DNA of 64,000 nucleotides from Chondrosia reniformis (lineage: Eukaryota; Porifera; Demospongiae; Chondrillida; Chondrillidae): NCBI GenBank assembly GCA_947172415.1, contig OX359191.1, positions 4,650,001 through 4,714,000 of the forward strand, given 5' to 3'. The notes below the pieces were generated by a model, which worked only from the letters and a program-made list of their open reading frames with translations, ran no database searches and was not told the origin of the DNA. Made by a program: the position numbers and the translations under genes. Positions 53,947 to 64,000 of the stretch are shown piece after piece (positions within the stretch are counted from its first letter, which is position 1; each line of letters begins with the position of its first letter).

Positions 53947-56227
53947 CGTATTATATCGACGTATATTAGTACATAAATATGTAACCAGTACATATGAATA
54001 GTGCATCCATATAGTATATATAACTAGAACATAAAACTAGTAAATGCAAATAGAAACTAGTACATACAACTAATATATATATAAAACTAGTACAATTAAC
54101 TAATTCATACAACTATTATATGCAAACAACTGGTTCATACAACTAGTATTTACAATAAGGTCGTACTACTAGTTCACACAACTATTAACTAGTACATATA
54201 ACCAGTACATACAACTAGTTCATAAAACTAGTACATACAAGTAGTTCATACAACTAGTATTTACAATTAGTATGTAAAACTAGTTCATACAACTAGTAAC
54301 TAGTACATAGAACTAGTATATTCAACTAGTACATACAACTAGGACCAACAACTAGGATATATAATTAGTAAATACACCAACAACATATAACTAGTAAATA
54401 CACATATACCTTGTAATTATAAATAGTACATACAACTAGTACTTACAGCTAGCGCATTCAACTAGTATATATAACTAGTTCACAAACATATAACTTCTAC
54501 ATACATATAACTGGTACTTATACTAGAAACAACTAGAAACTAGTCCATAGAACTAGTGTATCTATAACACTAGTACATTTAACTAGTACAAAACTAGTAT
54601 ATACATAAAAGGAGTACATACTACTAGTACATAAAATTAGTAGGTACAACTATTTCACACAACTAGTAATTAGTACATATATCTAGAACATGTGACTATG
54701 ACATACAACTAGTACATGCAACTAGTACATACAACTACTTCATAAAACTAGTATACAACTAATAAAAACAACTAGTGTACTCATCTTGTACATACAATTG
54801 GTTCATATCTAGTACATACAACTAGTACATACAACTAGTACATCCAACTAGTGCATACATTTAGTACATACAACTACCACCAACAACTTGTTCATAAAAC
54901 TAGCACCTACAACTAGTAAATATAACTAGTATTAGTAAATACAACTACATACAATTAGTACATACAACTACCACATACAGCTAGTTCATACAAGTAGAAC
55001 ATATACCTAGTACTTATAAAGAGAACTTACAACTAGTACAATTACACACAACTGGTACATACAACTAGTACATACAATTAGTATCTAGTACATACAAATA
55101 ACACCTCCCTAGTACCTAATATAACTAGGACTTGAACCTACAACTAGTTCAAAAAACTAGTACATACAACTGGTATATACAACTAGTATAAACATACAAC
55201 TAGTACACAGAATGTGGACATACAATTACCACATACAACTAGTACTTTCAACTAGTACATAAAACAAATACACACACCTACTACATATAACAAGTACACA
55301 CACCTACTACATATAACTAATACATAAACATATAATTAGTATATATGAATTGTACATACACATAGTACATACAACTAGAAACTAGTACATACAACTGGTA
55401 TATACCTACAACTAGTACATAAAACTAGTATATCCAGGTAGTACATAAAATTTGTAGGCACAGCTAGTTCATAAAATTAGTACCTACTAAATATAATTAG
55501 TACTGCGACTGATATATACAACTGATACATACAACTGATACATACAACTAGTGCATGCAACTAGTACATACAAGTAAGACATATAACTAGTACATAAACC
55601 TACTACATATAACAAGCACATACACGTATACTGAGTAAATGTAAATAGTAAATACAACTAGTATATACAGCTACCGCTACAACTAGTACATATAACTAGT
55701 ACACACGCATATAAATAGAACAAACAAATAGTAAATACAACTAGTACATACAACTTGTACGTACAACTAGTACATAAAACTAGTACACAGACGTGTACAT
55801 ACAATTAGAACATACAGCCACTATATACAACTAATACATACAACTAGTACCTAAAACTATTAAATATAGCTAGTTCTAGTACATTCAACTAGTACATAAA
55901 ACTAGTACTTTAAAATAGTATATATAACTAGTACACACACCTACCACATTTGACTAATACATAAATATATAACGAGTTCAAATAAATAGTGCATCCACAT
56001 AATACATACAACTAGTACATAAAACTAGTAAATACAACAAAAAACTAGTACATACAACTAGCATATATATAAAATTAGTACATTTAACTAGTACATACAA
56101 CTGGTATATACATAGAACTGGTACATACAACTAGTACGTACAACTTGTTCATAAAACTATATAGTACATATAACTAGTACATACAACAATAACACACTAC
56201 TTATACATTCAACTAGTACATACACTG
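53947..56227 (-). repeat. 13-bp satellite in inverted orientation
   Basis: Here the array reads CATACAACTAGTA, the reverse complement of all earlier blocks. Long phrases of the forward array (for example the GTGCATCCATATAGTATATA context) are present as complements. At 56,228 the orientation flips back within a few bases (AGTACATACACTGTATGTAAAAG). No gene is seen. Confidence 0.95.
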
Positions 56228-56743
56228 TATGTAAAAGCTGTATGTTAGAGTTCTGTGTACTAATTGTTTGTCCATTTGTATGTACTAGTTATGTACCAGT
56301 TGTACGTAATAGTTATATGTATATACTAGTTGTTAATATTAGCTATGTACTAGATGTATAGTCAAGTTGTGTGTTCTCTATAGTATTATGTACTCGTTCT
56401 ATGAACTAGTAGTATTAACTAGTTTCTAGTTGTATGTACTAGTTGTAAGTACTATGTGTATGTACCAGTTGTTGATTCTTGTACTACTTATACTATGTAC
56501 TAGGTAGGTTCTATGTACTAGATACTTGTTGCATGTACTAGTTGTATGAACTAGTATAATGAACTAGTTGTATGTACTGTTTATATGTACTTGTTATATA
56601 TACCAGTTATATGTACTAGTTTTATGTACTATTAGTATGTAATAGTTATATTTACTAGCTGTATGTACTATTTGTGAGTACAAATTGTATGCACTAGTTG
56701 AAGGTTCTAGTACTAGTTAAACTAGGTACTAGGTAGGTACTAT
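56228..56743 (+). repeat. 13-bp satellite, last forward block
   Basis: Forward orientation is restored. It carries the TTGTTGATTCTTGTAC ... CTAGGTAGG higher-order phrase known from 1.15, 17.5 and 38.6 kb, and ends at AGGTAGGTACTAT beside the CACTA-like element. Confidence 0.92.
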
Positions 56744-57021
56744 CACAAGAAATTACATAAGGAAAGACGGTAGACCACAGAATCCGTGTTATTGAAATTG
56801 GACGTGACGAAAACGGGAAAAGAAATATACGGGAGAATGACGGTGCCGTATTTAATCAAAAAGAGAACGGATACCGTATTTCGCCCGCCCCTTTACTGAA
56901 ATCATTAATATGCATGGGTTTATATAATTATTATATCACTTCATTGTGTAATAATGATATTATGATAGGATTTGAAGTCATTCACTCTAGCTGTCGATAC
57001 GGTTGCGCGTTTGTGAGAATC
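56744..57021 (+). promoter_or_regulatory. CACTA-like terminus and probable transposase promoter region
   Basis: Terminal and subterminal region without a convincing gene. In-frame ATGs at 56,914 and 56,962 precede the chosen start, but the codons between are AT-rich and unlike transposase N-termini. Confidence 0.45.
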
Positions 57022-60000
57022 ATGAGCGATCATCTAGCAGATACACTATTGTGTTCTTCATCTTCAAGCAGCGAAATGCACGAGTCACAAGTCAATGATA
57101 CCGTTTCAAGGCGAGGTAGTTCAAGCGAAGCTTTATCAGCTTGCCTTCACTATCAATTAATGGAGACTGGTGAGATAACCATACAGAATGACTTTGAAGA
57201 ATCAGAATTATTGAACAATTTTGAATATACTGAAGCTGATCATCCTGAAGAAATAAAAAAATTTTCAGACACATCCACAGAGGTATGTAACAAGGACCTG
57301 TGCAGGAGTGCTTATCATAATTATATAGTTCCCACTTTGCATGTGTTGTGGACTTTCTTTAGACATAATTTATATATGCATATTTTTTAGTGTTTTTACT
57401 ATTCAACCCACTTCACCTAAATGAATTTTATACTAGGTACCCATTGACTATCTCTATAATCCAATTCACTAAAACCTTAATTGCACTGCCATAATTCAGC
57501 CCTTAAACTACTTTCTGTATCAGCATGATCTTCCCACGGTATATGATTTATGCATTAATGAGTAGCCTTCCTGCAATGTTCACACCGCACCTTGTTTTTA
57601 CTAATATGAACATAATCATATGCACAATCACATATATATATAGTTAGATAGATAGATAGATAGATAATTATGTACTCATTTGTATTGTTGTAGAGTTCTC
57701 AATGTGATATCAATTTGGAAGACTTTGACTCTGATGAAGAAAGTGAAGAAATTGGTGACTTAAGGTCAGATGAGAGGATTCCACACTTGTCTGAATTCAT
57801 GCACATCCTGCTGCTCTGGTCTGTGCTGAATAATATTGGAGACAATGCAATGACATCCTTGTTAAAAAGTTTAAAGTCTTTGTTTGCCAAAATGGAAGCA
57901 GCTGTTTCTTCCGAAATATTTTCACAGTTTTCTGCTGCTTTTCCAACTTCTTTGGCAAATGGCTACAAATTTCTTAAGCAAAAAGAAGAATTGCAACCAA
58001 AATTATTTACTGTGTGTGACAAATGTTACTCTGTATATGACACTGATAGCCGTAACCCACAATTAAATCAGTGTATTCATCAGGAGGCTCCTGCACATTC
58101 ACAGGCTTCACGGAGAGGCATATGTGGTAATAGCCTATTCTTTGAAGGAAGCTTATCCTAAATTGACATTTCCATACATTTCACTATGTTCATCATTAGA
58201 GGCTATGCTTTCAAGGCCTTGTATGCTAGAATTATGCTTCTCTTGGAAGCAAAGGAAAAATGATGATGCCAATTTGTTATGTGATATACATGATGGACTG
58301 GTTTGGAAAGAATTTTCCAGTACTTTAGATGATGATGATGCCTTTTGGTTGTACTTAGCCTTAAATGTAGACTGGTTCCAACCATTTAAACACACACAGT
58401 ATTCTGTTGGTGCAATATACCTGTCGATTTTAAATCTACCCAGGGCCCTCAGATTTAAAGAGGAAAATGCTATACTTATAGGAATAATTCCAGGTCCCAA
58501 GGAGCCACCTTTAAATCTTAATTCCTTTTTACAACCATTGGCATCAGAACTAATAACATTATATGAAGGTTATGAAATTGAAGTTGGCAGTGTGTCCTTG
58601 AAGTTACATGCAGTAATAAATCTAATTGCTTGTGACATTCCCGCGACTCGGAAAGTTCTTGCTCTTCCAGGACATTCAGCTACTTTAGGATGTTCAAAAT
58701 GCCTAAAATCATTTAAGGTAAATCATTTTGGAGAAAAGCCAGATTTTTCAGGATTTGACATTAGCATTTGGCCTAAACGTGATTCTTCTCTTCATAGGGA
58801 ACTTGCTTATAAATACAAAGAGTTACCTAACAATTCTAGGCAGAGAGCCTTTGAAGTGGAACATGGCCTAAGGTTTTGTCAGCTGCTTGACCTACCATAT
58901 TTTGATATCATCCGATATCATGTTATTGATCCTATGCACAACCTATTTGAGGGTTCTGCCAAGTACTTCATGAAGCTACTCTTGGAAAACAACTTGATTA
59001 ATATGGGTATAGTAAAAAATGTTTCTAAAGCATTTGTTACTCCTGTGAAGATTGGCCGTTTACCAATGAAAATTGATTCCAATTACAGTGGTTTTACTGC
59101 TGATCAATGGAGGAACTGGACAATAATATACAGTCCAATAGTCCTGAAAGATGCTATTACACCAGAACTTTATGATATTTGGATGAACTTTGTTCATGCT
59201 TGTTGCTTGTTGTGCCGAAGAGCTATCAAGAAAGATATGAATGAAGAGGCAGGGTTGAGACTGCAAGCATTTTGTGAAGGCGTGCAAAATTATTTTGGAA
59301 AACAGTCATGCACAATGAACATGCATTTACATCTCCATCTAACATCATGTGTACTTGATTATGGCCCTCTCTATGGCTATTGGTGTTTTCCCTTTGAAAG
59401 GTATAATGGAACAATTGCTGCTTATTCGACAAATCGCAAAAGCTTTGAAAAACAACTAGCCAAAAAATTTTTGAAAGGACAATTTATTCGTACAATGTCT
59501 GTACCACCAGGTTATGACCATTTGAAGTCATATGTTAATGATGTCTTCATTGATGACTGTTCTACTGTGATCTCAGTAAGTCATTTACATAGAATTGAAA
59601 CTCTTCAAAATTATCTTTCACCCAGTCAACAATTAGAGTATGCCTTGCAAGAACATGAAATTTATTTGATGCAACTGAAACACAGTACCACATCAGTACT
59701 TAGGCTGGATGAGCAGACTGGGCTATCTACCATGTACAAATCTCTGTATGGCCAGACTGCCCTTATTAATACCTCAAGTGCATATGCAGAGACATCGAAG
59801 AATATGGTTTATGCAGGGGAGAAGATAAAGAAAGGACAGATAGTTACAGCAAAGTGGCCTCTTGGAGACAATTCTGAAAGGATAGGTGAGGTCAGGAACA
59901 TACTGAAACATAAGATACTCTTCACCAATGAATCTAGAGAAGAGCTAGCATTGGACCACATAGCTCTTGAAATTTGGTGGTATAAATTCTACCCTCAACC

Positions 60001-60193
60001 AAACTATTTTGGATCTCCATGCATAGTTGTAGAGAATGTGTATGACCCTGCTCTGTCTAACCACCAATACATTCCTCTACAAAGGATAATAGCAAGATGT
60101 GCATATGCAAAACTAACCATCACTATTCCACCTTATCCTGAAGATGAAGTTATTGTTGTGAATCCTATGCCATTTAACTTCTCAGTTTTATAA
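57022..60193 (+). CDS. TNP2-type (CACTA/EnSpm) transposase, one intron, one apparent frameshift
   Basis: Exon 1 runs 57,022-57,282 (MSDHLADTLL...). A 411-bp GT-AG intron (57,283-57,693, phase 0, with a GATA microsatellite) follows, and exon 2 starts at 57,694. Exon 2 encodes the acidic DSDEESEE stretch, the CDKCYSVYD zinc motif and SRRGICGNSLF. Between about 58,136 and 58,160 the reading frame shifts by one base and then stays open to 60,193. The second part has the family hallmarks: LNVDWFQPF, IIPGPKEPP, ACDIPATRK, a CSKC pair, VIDPMHNLFEG and PFERYNG. These hold the expected catalytic D, D and E (residues 83, 269 and 425 counted from 58,124). The frame break could be a mutation, an assembly error or recoding; if real, the copy is dead. 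The GTG-like start at 58,124 is not a true initiation codon. Confidence 0.85.
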
Positions 60194-60504
60194 ATAGTAT
60201 TGCATACAATGCATATATATATTATATAGAATAATATGGACAGTTTATTATAGTCCTTTTCTTTTTAATTTCATGTTTCCCCTCACATTCATCTTAATTA
60301 CCACCAGACCACAGCTGTTTTTTTCATAATTATAATAATTGTATTATATAACAAGACTTTTACTGATTATAATATCAATAAGATATTAATAGCTAATTGT
60401 CCTCCAAGTATGAGTCAAATTGGTGTATAGTCTTATGTAGAGAGTTCATTAGCATCATTCCGCCTCTGGTGTGTTTGGAATAAACTTTATCTCTCCAAAA
60501 TTGC
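60194..60504. other. Convergent intergenic region
   Basis: AT-rich spacer between the transposase stop and the stop of the minus-strand coiled-coil gene. AATAAA at about 60,479 on the plus strand could serve the transposase mRNA. Nothing else is seen. Confidence 0.5.
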
Positions 60505-61239
60505 CTAACTTCTGCAATTGTCTTTCTGCTTCTGACCTCTGACTTTTAACTCCATCTCCAATGTTTCAGCCTTCAATGAAATTGTTTTAGCAAATACCAG
60601 AGCCTCTCTTTCCCTTTGTTCTAGTTTCCTTACATGTTTTATAACATCATGCTTTTCCATGCCCCACATATTAGTCTCTAGAGACTCAGTGAATTTCAGA
60701 CTTTCTGTCGGTTGTGCAATGCTAAAATACTTGCAATTCCTTTGAGAAAATGCAGTCTGAGTGCCCAAATCCTCCTCAGTTGCAATAGCATCCTCTTGCA
60801 TGTCCTCAATCACTTTACAGTTCTTTCTGAGCTCCAGCATTTTTTCTTTTACTTCTTTAAGAGCTGACTCAGCCTGATTCTTAAGCCTGGTTAGGTCATT
60901 TTTCATCTTATCCCTAGCATTATCCAATTCATCACACCACTCTAAAGTCTTCTGCTGAACATAGGATTCATTCGCGGAAACTTCAGGAGAAACACTCCAT
61001 GGCCAGTTTGTAAAACTTACTGTATTTGATTTAGCAGCGTTGTCAAGTTCAGAAAGATTGACTACAATCGAATTCTCGGAAAGTGGGGTAGAGCAACGGG
61101 GGGGCGCTGGTTCTCGTTTTGGCGATTGATCGGTGACAAAAAGCTTACGACATGCTCTTTCCTTTTGACGATTTCTTTCACGCTGCTTCTTTCTTCTTTG
61201 CTTCTTCTCTTCTAATGTATTCTCGCGGGAAAACCTCAT
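60505..61239 (-). CDS. 244-residue basic/coiled-coil protein of unknown function
   Basis: An intronless frame on the opposite strand to its neighbours. The first 30 residues are strongly basic (EEKKQRRKKQRERNRQKERA), a likely nuclear signal or nucleic-acid-binding region. A proline/serine segment follows (about 38-55). Residues about 100-150 and 195-240 are rich in heptad-spaced leucines and charged residues (RLKNQAESALKEVKEKMLEL; KLEQREREALVFAKTISLKA), predicting coiled coils. The basic stretch is not spaced against the coils like a classical bZIP. I know of no family. The start shares a 179-bp divergent promoter region with the accessory gene on the plus strand, so the two are probably co-regulated parts of the CACTA-like element. 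A host gene captured by the element is the alternative. Confidence 0.7.
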   Translation of the reverse strand: MRFSRENTLEEKKQRRKKQRERNRQKERACRKLFVTDQSPKREPAPPRCSTPLSENSIVVNLSELDNAAKSNTVSFTNWPWSVSPEVSANESYVQQKTLEWCDELDNARDKMKNDLTRLKNQAESALKEVKEKMLELRKNCKVIEDMQEDAIATEEDLGTQTAFSQRNCKYFSIAQPTESLKFTESLETNMWGMEKHDVIKHVRKLEQREREALVFAKTISLKAETLEMELKVRGQKQKDNCRS

Positions 61240-61418
61240 CTTTTCGATAATCTTTTCAATTAAAGGAATCGTTCAGCTGTCGCCTTACATATAATGGCTT
61301 CTCGATGATATTATAATAAATTACGTCAAGATATTTGAGCATTATTTCACCACTACGACGTCATCAATCACGTCGCATTTGGGAGCAGCTGCCAAAGACA
61401 ACGACTTCATAGGCAAAC
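61240..61418. promoter_or_regulatory. Divergent promoter between the two accessory genes
   Basis: The 179 bp separate two ATGs pointing away from each other. Several ACGTCA-type words are present (TACGTCA near 61,322, GACGTCAT near 61,359, CACGTC near 61,370), resembling CRE half sites. No TATA box is evident for the plus-strand gene. Confidence 0.5.
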
Positions 61419-63983
61419 ATGACAAGTTCTGGTCGTCGCTTAAACGGATTTTATTCTTCTACTAGTACTCCTAGGTCAACTACGAGACCCACAATCGGTA
61501 GACAATCAGGGTTCAATCGCCCCACAACACCTCAAAATCAACATCATGAGCTGCAAAGTATTCAGGCAGGGAGCAGACAACCATTTCAACAACAGGTTTT
61601 AACTTCTTTAGAGAAGGTGGTTGAGCAGCAGAAGATGCTTTCAGAAAGGTTTCAAGCTCTGGAGGATAAGACCAATATTTTAACTGCTATGCAGGAAAAC
61701 CACAATAAAGGAAAAACACTTATTCCTAAGGAGCTCTCTGTAAGTAAATTTGTATATATATAACTACACTAATTGAAATAAAAATTATATTAAATCAACT
61801 GGTTTGATATATGTACAACAGTTTGATTTATTATACTTCCTCCTGCCTGTCATAAACAGGGTGAAATAAAGCACTTGCACTCAAATGCTCCAAACCTATT
61901 TAATGGAAAATTAGGGTTAGTGGCAGGCATTTAGAATTTATATATAGCAAAGTAATTACAATTAATTGTCAATGAATGTCTACTATGTAGATAATATTCT
62001 CCTCTGAGCTAGCTAAGTATGAGAACATGGCTCATGTTGTATGTACTGATGCTCGGCTAGCAGTTACACCAATTGTTTTAAAAGTTTTTAATTGAATGTC
62101 TACTAGATAGTACTCTCCTCCGAGCTAGCTCAGTATGAGAACATGGCTCATGTTGTATCTACTGATGCTCGGCTAGCAATTACACCAATTGTTTTAAAAG
62201 TTTTTAATTGAATGTCTACTAGATAGTACTCTCCTCCGAGCTAGCTCAGTATGAGAACATGGCTCATGTTGTGTCTACTGATGCTCGGCTAGCAATTACA
62301 CCAATTGTTTTAAAAGTTTTTAATTGAATGTCCACTAGATAGTACCCTCCTCCGAGCTAGCTCAGTATGAGAACATGGCTCATGTTGTGTCTATTGATGC
62401 TCGGCTAGCAGTTACACCAATTGTTTTAAAATTTTTAATTGAATGTCTACTAGATAGTACTCTCCTCCGAGCTAGCTCAGTATGAGAACATGGCTCATCT
62501 TGTGTCTACTGATGCTCGGCTAGCAGTTACACCAATTGTTTTAAAAGTTTTAATTGAATGTCTACTAGATAGTACTCTCCTCCGAGCTAGCTCAGTATGA
62601 GAACCCAATTGTTTTAAAAGTTTTTAATTAAATGTCTACTAGATAGTACTCTCCTCCGAGCTAGCTCAGTATGAGAACATGGCTCATGTTGTATCTACTG
62701 ATGCTCGGCTAGCAATGACACCAATTGTTTTAAAAGTTTTTAATTGAATGTCTACTAGATAGTACTCTCCTCTGAGCTAGCTCAGTATGAGAACATGGCT
62801 CATGTTGTATCTACTGATGCTCGGCTAGCAATTACACCAATTGTTTTAAAAGTTTTTAATTGAATGTCTACTAGATAGTACTCTCCTCCGAGCTAGCTAA
62901 GTATGAGAACATGGCTCAGGTTGTATCTACTGATGCTCGGCTAGCTGTTACACCAATTGTTTTAAAAGTATTTAATTGAATGTCTACTAGATAGTACTCT
63001 CCTCCGAGCTAGCTCAGTATGAGAACATGGCTCATGTTGTATCTACTGATGCAGTTAGTAGGTATATAGATTCATATAAATGCTTAAATAATTGATAGTA
63101 TAATATATACATGATTATTGAATGTGTACACATAATATATATATGGTATGTATTATGCTTCGGTACACTATGTACTATATACAGTAACACATAAGTTGGA
63201 CTTGAATTCAATCACAAAGTCATTAAATACTCTTTTCATAATTTCAATATAAAGGTGCTGTTTATAGGTATTACGAGTCTAGAAGGAGACTTGTACTAGA
63301 TGAAAGGGACAGCAGGAAAGATATTTCAGAAAAAACAAGGCAGTCACCAAAGTTTACAACAGGCAAAAAAGGGTATATATATATGTTACCAATTCATCAT
63401 CTAGTCTTGGATAAATTTATCCATATCTGTGATATATATCCATTCCTTAATAGTTGTTCCAGAGGAGGAGTACTGTATTAAAAGGAAGTGTTGAAAGTAA
63501 TGCTTGGAAAAAGCTACCTATAAAATGTATGTCTCAGGAAGAGTCGGACTATGATGACAGAAATGAAGTAACTTTTACAGTTTCCTCGCCTTGTTGGAGA
63601 TCAGAAGGTAGGTATCTAAATTAAACTGTATTTTTAAAGCAAAAGTGTAATTTCCATTTTCTATTATTATAGTCTTTCAAGCCTTTATCAAGAAGTTAGA
63701 TAGAAGGCTGGAAAAACTGCCCAAGAGCAGAGGAAATGGTCTGGTGAAACGTGTCCCAGGACCTACCAATCCTTCAGAGCCACCTAGGGGTACACCTGAT
63801 TGGGCTATTAGTAGGACTTGGCAAAATGGGGATGAAGAATTGGAAATTCAAAGAGAAAGTCTACCAGTTTCAGAAGTCGTGCCATCTCCTTCAGTAAACA
63901 TTACTGCTGTTACGGAGCAAGATGATGGCATTGAAGATAACAGTGATAGTTCTATGGACGAACTTCTTGGGGAGTGCTACTAA
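61419..63983 (+). CDS. Five-exon 311-residue accessory protein of the CACTA-like element
   Basis: Proposed exons are 61,419-61,739, 61,860-61,915, 63,268-63,372, 63,465-63,607 and 63,673-63,983. All introns are GT-AG, all phases agree, and the total is exactly 312 codons including the stop, which supports the model. The N-terminal third is Ser/Thr/Arg/Gln-rich, then a short coiled coil (LEKVVEQQKMLSERFQALED), then PKELS. The C-terminal part has SPCWRSE, LDRRLEKLPK and KRVPGPTNPSEPP, ending in an acidic tail (EQDDGIEDNSDSSMDELLGE). No catalytic motif is seen. By position it may play the part of the second, DNA-binding or regulatory protein known in plant CACTA elements; that is inference. Exon 4 relies on a CCAGAG acceptor, and an acceptor two bases upstream would break the frame. 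Confidence 0.68.
61970..63050 (+). repeat. 116-bp minisatellite within intron 2 of the accessory gene
   Basis: CGAGCTAGCTCAGTATGAGA landmarks lie at 62,005, 62,121, 62,237, 62,353, 62,468, 62,583, 62,657, 62,773, 62,889 and 63,005, so ten units of 115-116 bp. One is shortened to 74 bp by an internal deletion. Copies differ by few substitutions. Each contains the foldback GAGCTAGCTC. It accounts for most of the 1.35-kb intron. Confidence 0.93.
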
Positions 63984-64000
63984 TAGCATTAACAAAGGAC

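Larger units (their letters stand above)
56744..64000 (+). mobile_element. CACTA/EnSpm-like DNA transposon, right end outside the window
   Basis: Satellite stops at 56,743 and non-repetitive DNA begins CACAAGAAATTACATAAGG, a CAC-type terminus. GACGG and CCGTAT words repeat in both orientations over the next 150 bp, like subterminal motifs. The element then carries a TNP2-type transposase (+), a coiled-coil protein (-) and a multi-exon acidic protein (+). The opposite terminus and the 3-bp target duplication expected for this group cannot be checked here, and the boundary on the right is simply the window edge. Confidence 0.72.

Noticed and set aside
57640-57668. GATA microsatellite as a regulatory element
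   Set aside because: It lies within the transposase intron and is a simple short tandem repeat with no further support.

Overview
This window is eukaryotic, almost certainly from an invertebrate metazoan. Three things point that way: GT-AG introns of about 70-1350 bp, histone-type 3' stem-loops of the metazoan kind, and a transposon mix (Merlin, CACTA/EnSpm, restriction-like-endonuclease LINEs, hammerhead-ribozyme elements) typical of sponges, cnidarians and similar animals. I cannot name the species. I see no single-copy host gene that I can recognise; every coding region looks transposon-derived or transposon-borne.

Positions 1 to about 41,575 are mainly one degenerate satellite. Its unit is about 13 bp (consensus TACTAGTTGTATG) and it has larger higher-order units, including a young 286-bp (22 x 13) triplication at 18.1-18.9 kb. 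The same satellite returns inverted at 53.9-56.2 kb and then forward again to 56.74 kb. It is a trap for insertions, and because its sequence is predictable the target-site duplications can be read directly. They are: a 1.4-kb TIR element with TA duplication (11.2-12.6 kb); a 735-bp TIR element with ATGT duplication (19.3-20.1 kb); a 5'-truncated CR1/L2-like LINE (21.2-22.0 kb); a 5'-truncated LINE with a restriction-like endonuclease and an 11-bp duplication (28.6-30.6 kb); three copies of a short hammerhead-like element (8.4, 25.5, 30.9 kb); a 732-bp inverted-repeat element carrying a well-formed type I hammerhead ribozyme (31.7-32.5 kb); a 1.24-kb non-autonomous TIR element (33.5-34.7 kb); a tRNA-like SINE (35.4-35.6 kb); and a Myb/SANT-like pseudogene (39.5-39.8 kb).

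The most interesting object is an apparent 11.5-kb DNA transposon (41,704-53,230) inserted in a separate 45-bp satellite. It has terminal inverted repeats and a 2-bp CA target duplication, and its deletion derivative is the 33.5-kb element. On its minus strand it carries a 1183-residue transposase-like protein that I do not recognise and a 108-residue CCCH zinc-finger protein. Both genes are intronless as seen and both are followed by stem-loops of the replication-dependent histone mRNA type instead of an AATAAA signal. A complete Merlin transposon (49,206-52,299; 276-bp TIRs, three-exon transposase with intact DDE residues) sits in it, 40 bp upstream of the large gene's start codon.

The right end (56,744-64,000) is most of a CACTA/EnSpm-like element. 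It has a TNP2-type transposase on + (one intron, one apparent frameshift), a coiled-coil protein on -, and a five-exon accessory protein on + whose second intron holds a 116-bp minisatellite. Its right terminus lies outside the window.
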